From: Marinisporobacter balticus
GTDB lineage: Bacteria; Bacillota; Clostridia; Peptostreptococcales; Thermotaleaceae
NCBI RefSeq assembly: GCF_004345705.1
Contig: NZ_SLWV01000005.1
Coordinates: 62,001-126,000, forward strand
Direction: 5' to 3'
DNA: 64,000 nt
The position numbers and the translations under genes were made by a program. The notes beneath the pieces are model-generated. The model saw nothing but the letters and a program-made list of their open reading frames with translations, had not been told where the DNA came from and did no database searches. The stretch's first letter is position 1, and each line of letters begins with the position of its first letter. Shown one piece after another: positions 58,773-64,000 of this stretch.

Positions 58773-60158
58773 TTATTTCATAAAATCAATACCTATGTTT
58801 TTCTTTCGACTTATTTCAGGGTGTTTATGCAGTAAAATAATAAACCATATTCCTAATGTAACACCTTTTACTATGCTGCTGATGCTAATACTCCACCATA
58901 CACCATTTAAGCCAAGTAACCTACTCGATGATAAAATCATGGCTGCTGGCACACGAAGTCCAGTAAATAATATCCCCACAATAGATGGTGGAATAGTTCT
59001 TCCAAGTCCATTAAACGCACCTGCTGTAGCAAGTTCTATACACATAAAAAGCTGGGATAAACCTAAAATTTTCAAATAATCTATACCATACAAAATAGCT
59101 TTTTCCTCTGGAATAAAAATAGAAAACACAGGCCTTGCCCCAAATATTAAAAGACCCGATGCAATAATACCAATCACACTTACAATCCCTATGCCTATGA
59201 AATAACCTCTATAAACACGGTCTCCTTTTTTTGCACCATAATTTTGACCTACAAATGTGCCAATAGCAGTTGAAAATCCCCCTGCGCTCATCCAAGAAAT
59301 CGCTTCTATTTGAGATCCTACCTTTTGAACAGCTATGGGAATTGGCCCCCACTGCGCAATAATCCTCGCTATAAACATTGAAAATATTGTGAACAGCCCA
59401 CTTTGCAATGCTACAGGAAATCCAAGATTTATAATTTTTTTTATGTAATTTCTATTCGGTAAATCGAATAATTTAAAACCCGAAAACAACAAGAATTTTT
59501 TTCTTATACTATAGATAAAAACTATTGTCACAATAAATTGCGCAATAATTGTTGCAATAGCAGCACCTTTTACCCCTAAAGCAGGAAATGGTCCCATTCC
59601 AAAAATAAGCACAGGATCAAGAATCATATTTACAACTAATCCTATCCCATTCATTATAAATGGTGTCTTACTATCTCCATATCCATTATAAATTCCTGTA
59701 AACACTGGATTAATAAAGTAAAAAACAATGCCAAAAGTCACAATCACCAAATAGTCAATAGCCATATGTATAACTTGTATATCTCCTAGATTGAAAAAAC
59801 CAATCAATTCTTTTCGAAAAATCAAAAGACAACTTCCATATAATATTGCTAAAACAATATCTATTTGAATCGTATGCCGTGCATAGGATTTTGCACCTTC
59901 TAAATCATTTTTCCCTACTGACTGAGCTACCCCAATTTCAGCTCCTACTTTGGGTATAATGATAAAAGCCACTGCAAGCCAAGTAAAAAACCCTGCTGTT
60001 CCAACAGCCGCAACAGATTTACTTCCTACTCTTCCAATCCAAATCATATCTGTCATATTATAAGCCATTTGAACAAAAGAGGTTCCCATAATGGGCAACG
60101 CTAATTTTATTAATGCTTTTAAAATATTTCCTTCTGATAAATTGTTGCTTTTAATCAT
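58773..60158 (-). CDS. MATE-family multidrug efflux transporter
   Basis: A 461-residue membrane protein with twelve segments of the MATE family: LPIMGTSFVQMAYNMTDMIWIGRVGS at the start and GIVFYFINPVFTGIYNGYGDSKTPFIMNGIGLVVNMILDPVLIF, then VGQNYGAKKGDRVYRGY in the second half. It exports cationic compounds using Na+ or H+. It is the third gene after the MFS transporter in the same direction; they may be co-transcribed. Confidence 0.92.
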   Translation of the reverse strand: MIKSNNLSEGNILKALIKLALPIMGTSFVQMAYNMTDMIWIGRVGSKSVAAVGTAGFFTWLAVAFIIIPKVGAEIGVAQSVGKNDLEGAKSYARHTIQIDIVLAILYGSCLLIFRKELIGFFNLGDIQVIHMAIDYLVIVTFGIVFYFINPVFTGIYNGYGDSKTPFIMNGIGLVVNMILDPVLIFGMGPFPALGVKGAAIATIIAQFIVTIVFIYSIRKKFLLFSGFKLFDLPNRNYIKKIINLGFPVALQSGLFTIFSMFIARIIAQWGPIPIAVQKVGSQIEAISWMSAGGFSTAIGTFVGQNYGAKKGDRVYRGYFIGIGIVSVIGIIASGLLIFGARPVFSIFIPEEKAILYGIDYLKILGLSQLFMCIELATAGAFNGLGRTIPPSIVGILFTGLRVPAAMILSSSRLLGLNGVWWSISISSIVKGVTLGIWFIILLHKHPEISRKKNIGIDFMK

Positions 60159-60193
60159 TTTTTCTTCCTTCTTTCAAGTTAATCAAAAAACTA

Positions 60194-61357
60194 CTACCAG
60201 GTACTTTTATTTTTCCTAAAATACATGGACAGGCTATATAAAATGGTTATCCCTACACTAATATATATACCTGTATAATAAAGATTAGCTATTCCATAAT
60301 TTTCAATAATCCATCCCCCTCCATAGCTTCCAGAAATACCGCTCATTCCTATAAATACAGCTGACCCAACAGTTTGTGCTGTAGCTTTAAGCTCCTGTGG
60401 CGCTAAGGAATCCATATAATAAACTGCTCCTGTTAGGAAAAGTGCAAAGGAAAATCCCTGCAGCATTTGAATCAATATGATATGAATAGGTGAAGAAGCA
60501 ATATAAAAAAGGATTTGGCGTAAAATAAAAAATATAGTTGAAAACAAAAGAATATAAATGGGTTTTACCCTATAAATAAATTTCTTTGAAAAAAGAAATA
60601 TAGGGACTTCACTAAGTGCCATAGTAGATAATGCAATCCCTAAATGCACTTTATTTCCTCCAACTGCATCCATTACTCTAGGTAAAAAAATAAATGCTGC
60701 TCTATGCGGAATAAAAAGAACCATTGCAAATACTAAAAAAGCACTATAATCATAATTCTTGAATAACCGGCTTATTTTAAGATTTTTTGTAACTTTAGAT
60801 GCAATTGGATCATCTACATTTACTCTGGAACATAAAAAAATAGTAATGATCCCCAAAAAAGCATAACCAACATATAGTATCCAGACACCCTTTATTTCTA
60901 TCAATTGCCCAAAAATATATACCATCAAAGCAAATCCTAAAGATCCCCATAACCGAATCGTTCCATAAGATATTTCTGATTCACTTTGAATACTCATGAT
61001 AATCCAACCATCTAGTAGTGGGGCTAATGCCGTTTCAAAAAATGTAATGACAACAAATATAATTCCCAATAAAATAACGCCTTCATAGAAAGGAAGGGAA
61101 CCAATCAAAATAACTGCAATCGATAAAAGGATGATGAAAACCTTTTTTATAGATTGCATTCGATCACTCACCATCCCCCAAAAGGGTTGTGCAAAAATAG
61201 CAATAAATGAATTTATTCCTAAAATGGTTCCGATTTGAATATTATCAAGTCCTTTACTGTCAAGGAAAATGATCAGATAAGGATAATACGTAGCAAATGT
61301 AGCCCAAAAAAAGAACTCTAATGTACAAAACCGCATTAATCTTTTATTATTTTTCAT
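60194..61357 (-). CDS. MFS transporter (MFS_1_like family)
   Basis: A 387-residue protein with twelve segments of the major facilitator family, of the nucleoside/LacY-like (MFS_1_like) group: FCTLEFFFWATFATYYPYLIIFLDSKGLDNIQIG and the loop motif GMVSDRMQSIKKVF between segments 2 and 3. The substrate is unknown. The MATE gene lies 35 bases downstream. Confidence 0.88.
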   Translation of the reverse strand: MKNNKRLMRFCTLEFFFWATFATYYPYLIIFLDSKGLDNIQIGTILGINSFIAIFAQPFWGMVSDRMQSIKKVFIILLSIAVILIGSLPFYEGVILLGIIFVVITFFETALAPLLDGWIIMSIQSESEISYGTIRLWGSLGFALMVYIFGQLIEIKGVWILYVGYAFLGIITIFLCSRVNVDDPIASKVTKNLKISRLFKNYDYSAFLVFAMVLFIPHRAAFIFLPRVMDAVGGNKVHLGIALSTMALSEVPIFLFSKKFIYRVKPIYILLFSTIFFILRQILFYIASSPIHIILIQMLQGFSFALFLTGAVYYMDSLAPQELKATAQTVGSAVFIGMSGISGSYGGGWIIENYGIANLYYTGIYISVGITILYSLSMYFRKNKSTW

Positions 61358-61638
61358 TTTTTCTCCTAATTTATGTTATCAATTCTACTTTCTACTATAT
61401 TTTAACATGAATATTGAATAAAGCACCTCTTTCTTTTTATAAATTTTTAAGAAAAATTTAAAGTGTGACTGCAAATAAAATCCCTAAAATTTGGGTAAAT
61501 AAGCATGGAAAACTGGGAAAAGTTCAAGAAATTTATTTTCCAAATTTTCTCTAAATGTGGTTGATGTTTACAGCATACCTGTGATATATTGTAAATATGT
61601 AAAAAATTGTATCAATAAGTGAATAAAGGGGTGTTTTT

Positions 61639-62604
61639 ATGAAAAAATTATTGGTAGTTATATTAACTGTAGCTATTATATTCTCTGGTTGCACAACACA
61701 AGAAAGTGAACAAAACGAAAAGGAATCGCAAGAAAGTACGCCAGTAGTAAAAGAAGATCCACAAATCACAAATGAACAAGCAGAAAAAATTATGCTTGAG
61801 TATAATGAATTGCTTACAAAGGGGAAACCTTATGAAGTTCTAGAATTAATGGATCAATCTATTGGAAAACTATCAGAAGAAGATGCAAACGAAATGATTC
61901 TAGAATTAGAAAAAGTACAAAAACAATACATGGCTGAATATACAGATGCTTTATTTGAAAACGATTATGAAAAACAAAGTCAATTGCATAAGATTTTTGG
62001 ATCTAAATTTAATAAAGATAAAGTGGAATCTATAGAGGATGAAAATTTAAAGTCTCTTGTTGTAGAAATCCTTAAGGGCGGATATCAATTTGTTTCATTA
62101 GAAGGTGACTTTTATCCAACGATCAATTATCAATACCTAAAAAGATATATACCCTATTTATCTAATGACCTGAAAGATTATATAGATCTTGCTGCTATAG
62201 AATCAACTGAACTTACTTTTAGCGATGGAGCAGTAGCGATATCTTGGGATGCATTAGCTAATAGAGCACTAAAAGCTGAAGCATATTTATCAAAATATCC
62301 CGAAGGGGCAATGAGAAAAGAAGTAGGGGAATTGTATACCATGTATATTGGTGCATATATCAATCCTATGTATGATTTTGAAACACACAAATTAGATAAT
62401 ACATTTATAGATAGCTATAAAAAGTTGATTTCTCAGGGTGAAGGAACAGTAACTGCTGAAATTACAAAAGAATATCTTATTTTTATAGAAAAAAATGATT
62501 ACGCAGAAAGTGATCTGGTAAGAGACGAGTCAAACCGTCTTTATAAGAAGGCTCTTGAAAATCTGAATCTTGGAGAAGGATCTGCAGATTATAATGCACA
62601 ATAA
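61639..62604 (+). CDS. Lipoprotein of unknown function
   Basis: A 321-residue lipoprotein. The signal peptide (KKLLVVILTVAIIFSGC) ends in lipobox FSGC with Cys19. A charged low-complexity linker (TTQESEQNEKESQESTPV) follows, then a helix-rich domain of TPR-like appearance (KIMLEYNELLTKGKPYEVLELM, then LANRALKAEAYLSKYPEG). No enzyme motif is visible. GGGGTG lies before ATG. Monocistronic: a strong terminator follows, shared with the convergent PocR-AraC gene. Confidence 0.75.
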   Translation: MKKLLVVILTVAIIFSGCTTQESEQNEKESQESTPVVKEDPQITNEQAEKIMLEYNELLTKGKPYEVLELMDQSIGKLSEEDANEMILELEKVQKQYMAEYTDALFENDYEKQSQLHKIFGSKFNKDKVESIEDENLKSLVVEILKGGYQFVSLEGDFYPTINYQYLKRYIPYLSNDLKDYIDLAAIESTELTFSDGAVAISWDALANRALKAEAYLSKYPEGAMRKEVGELYTMYIGAYINPMYDFETHKLDNTFIDSYKKLISQGEGTVTAEITKEYLIFIEKNDYAESDLVRDESNRLYKKALENLNLGEGSADYNAQ

Positions 62605-62630
62605 TAGAGATAGAATCATGTAGTAAGTAC

Positions 62631-62659
62631 AAAAACTTGCGTAATTACCGCAAGTTTTT
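62631..62659. terminator. Bidirectional terminator
   Basis: AAAAACTTGCG / CGCAAGTTTTT with a seven-base loop, between the convergent lipoprotein and PocR-AraC genes. The stop codon of the latter lies in the loop. Confidence 0.88.
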
Positions 62660-64000
62660 GTTTTCTACTCGATATTGTTTGGGTGTAGCTTTTATATATT
62701 TTTTAAACATATATCCAAAATAACTCATATTGTTATATCCAACTTTTTTACTTATTTCAGCGATCTTAAGTTCCGTATTTTTTAAGTATTCTTTCGCTTT
62801 CTCTATCCTAATTTTATTAATATAATCCGTTAAGGATATTTTATTTTGTTCATTAAATAGGGTACTTAAATAGTTAGGACTTACATAAAATATATTTGAA
62901 ATTAAATTTAATGTCAAATCTTTATAATAGTTTTCATTGATATACGTATTCACTTTTTCAATTAAATTGTATGTCCCATTTAAAAGAACATGTCTAAGCA
63001 AATCAGTCATCTCCGTAACAAATAGAATCATACATTGTGTTAAATCTTCATAGGTCTGGCTATAGAAGATAGATCCTTTATATTTTTCTCTAATTTTAGA
63101 CATAATCTCAATATCATCAGTTTCCCTATATAACATCCTGCTTATAACAGCAACCATCTCATCGAGGATGTTTTTTGTTTTACTTAAAGAAATATTTCTA
63201 TCTTTATAATAAAATATTATTCTTTTAACAACTTGAATACTATTGTTTTCATCTAAAGCTTGTATATACTTTTCTAACCCTATTTCCATCGAAAAAGGAT
63301 ATTCTATTTTTTCAATCGTTGAAAATACACCTTCAGCTTTTCTTGGTAACTTTAGATTGGACGTTACCTGTGTTTTTAAAAGCTTTAAGTTTACTTGCTT
63401 TAAAGCATCTTCTAAATATAACTTTTCTTGTGTTTTTTCTAATATTTGGTTATTTTTCTCGCGCAACTCTTTTTCAATCATGCTATTTATAATAATTTCA
63501 GTTATATATTTTGCTACAATAGTAAGGGCTTCAATCAAAGCATACAATCTACTTTTAAGAACGATCGGTAAGCTTTCGTAGGCTTCTAATATTTCTTCAT
63601 AGGCTATATTTTCTTCCTTAGATAGGGCTAACAATTTTTCTTCTATATCTTTTAATTTATTAATTAGTAGATTTCCACACTTTACATATCCTATAATTTC
63701 TCCATTTACCATAATGGGAATGGATAGCGTAATCACATTATAATAACACGTAAATATCTTATGGTTATTGTTTAAGGATTGATTTAAACTTGAATAGTCT
63801 TCTTCCTCACATGATTTATGCTTTGCGCACAATGTACAAAAACAATTTAAATAAGTACCCTCTGTGATTTTTTTATTTTTTTCATCGGTTATAACAATCG
63901 ATAGATTTAAGAGATTGGATATTTCTTCTTGAATATTTTCTAATATTTCTAAATCAACACTTTTTAATGTATAATGTTTACTAATAATAGATAGGTTTTG
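62645..64000 (-). CDS. PocR-domain AraC-family transcriptional regulator (5' end cut by window)
   Basis: The frame is open to base 64000, so the true start lies beyond; 451 codons are visible. It holds a PocR-like sensor domain (VDLEILENIQEEISNLLNLSIV, with Cys-rich CFCTLCAKHKSC and IPIMVNGEIIGYVKCGNLL), a long helical linker (about residues 190-340) and a C-terminal AraC double helix-turn-helix. The latter has ISNIFYVSPNYLSTLFNEQN and IAEISKKVGYNNMSYFGYMFKKYI. A TTG inside the sensor domain is not a plausible start. It is of the same family as the kinase at 5015 and may sense propanediol or a related metabolite, but its targets are not in the window. Confidence 0.9.
   Translation of the reverse strand, partial: QNLSIISKHYTLKSVDLEILENIQEEISNLLNLSIVITDEKNKKITEGTYLNCFCTLCAKHKSCEEEDYSSLNQSLNNNHKIFTCYYNVITLSIPIMVNGEIIGYVKCGNLLINKLKDIEEKLLALSKEENIAYEEILEAYESLPIVLKSRLYALIEALTIVAKYITEIIINSMIEKELREKNNQILEKTQEKLYLEDALKQVNLKLLKTQVTSNLKLPRKAEGVFSTIEKIEYPFSMEIGLEKYIQALDENNSIQVVKRIIFYYKDRNISLSKTKNILDEMVAVISRMLYRETDDIEIMSKIREKYKGSIFYSQTYEDLTQCMILFVTEMTDLLRHVLLNGTYNLIEKVNTYINENYYKDLTLNLISNIFYVSPNYLSTLFNEQNKISLTDYINKIRIEKAKEYLKNTELKIAEISKKVGYNNMSYFGYMFKKYIKATPKQYRVENKNLR

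Overview
The window is about 64 kb of low-GC DNA from a spore-forming anaerobic member of the Clostridia. The evidence is AT-rich DNA, Gram-positive ribosome binding sites, the rpsF-ssb-rpsR and gdpP-rplI-dnaB replication/ribosome block, the spore protein YyaC, a Spo0E-like remnant, a rubrerythrin-like ferritin, a class III (PhaE/PhaC) polyester synthase and a PBSX/diffocin-type phage tail cluster. I do not assign a genus.

Layout. (1) 1-6.3 kb: the start of a propanediol-utilisation microcompartment operon on the minus strand (pduA, pduB, pduC and most of pduD). Behind it lie a PocR-domain sensor kinase and an AraC-type response regulator, which probably switch it on. (2) 6.3-11 kb: a membrane protein resembling Pycsar effectors but without a cyclase, a broken Spo0E-like small gene, a secreted zinc-metalloprotease lipoprotein and an OmpR-type two-component system. 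(3) 11.2-11.9 kb: an unassigned structured-RNA candidate and three tRNA genes (Lys-TTT, Thr-TGT, Thr-CGT). (4) 12.2-15.7 kb: phaB-like, phaJ, phaE and phaC, a polyhydroxyalkanoate module. (5) 15.8-35.9 kb: housekeeping genes: a flavodoxin/ferredoxin protein, purA, a DUF1858 protein, an oxidative-stress pair, dnaB, rplI, gdpP, yybS, a MazG-like protein, rpsR, ssb, rpsF, an aminotransferase, an mscS channel, yedF with a DUF3343 protein, a CvpA protein, a Na/Ca exchanger, an HPr-like protein and plsC.

(6) 36.0-51.5 kb: a complete contractile tail cluster on the minus strand. It has a regulator, tail terminator, sheath, tube, chaperone with a programmed -1 frameshift, a short tape measure, baseplate, fibres, holin and endolysin. 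No capsid, portal, terminase or integrase gene is present. It therefore looks like an R-type tailocin (diffocin-like) rather than an intact prophage. It carries a LexA box over its promoter and two copies of a candidate late-activator site. Most unusually, it has two tandem baseplate-J / DUF2313 / fibre modules.

(7) 51.6-64 kb: a GntR-regulated ABC transporter, a DUF6612-like exported protein, TspO, YyaC, YkuS, a DUF4446 protein, a cysteine-desulfurase-like enzyme, a stand-alone DnaA-domain-I-like protein, MATE and MFS transporters, an unknown lipoprotein and, cut by the right edge, a PocR-AraC regulator.

Functions are assigned by reading motifs, length and gene order; no database search was run.
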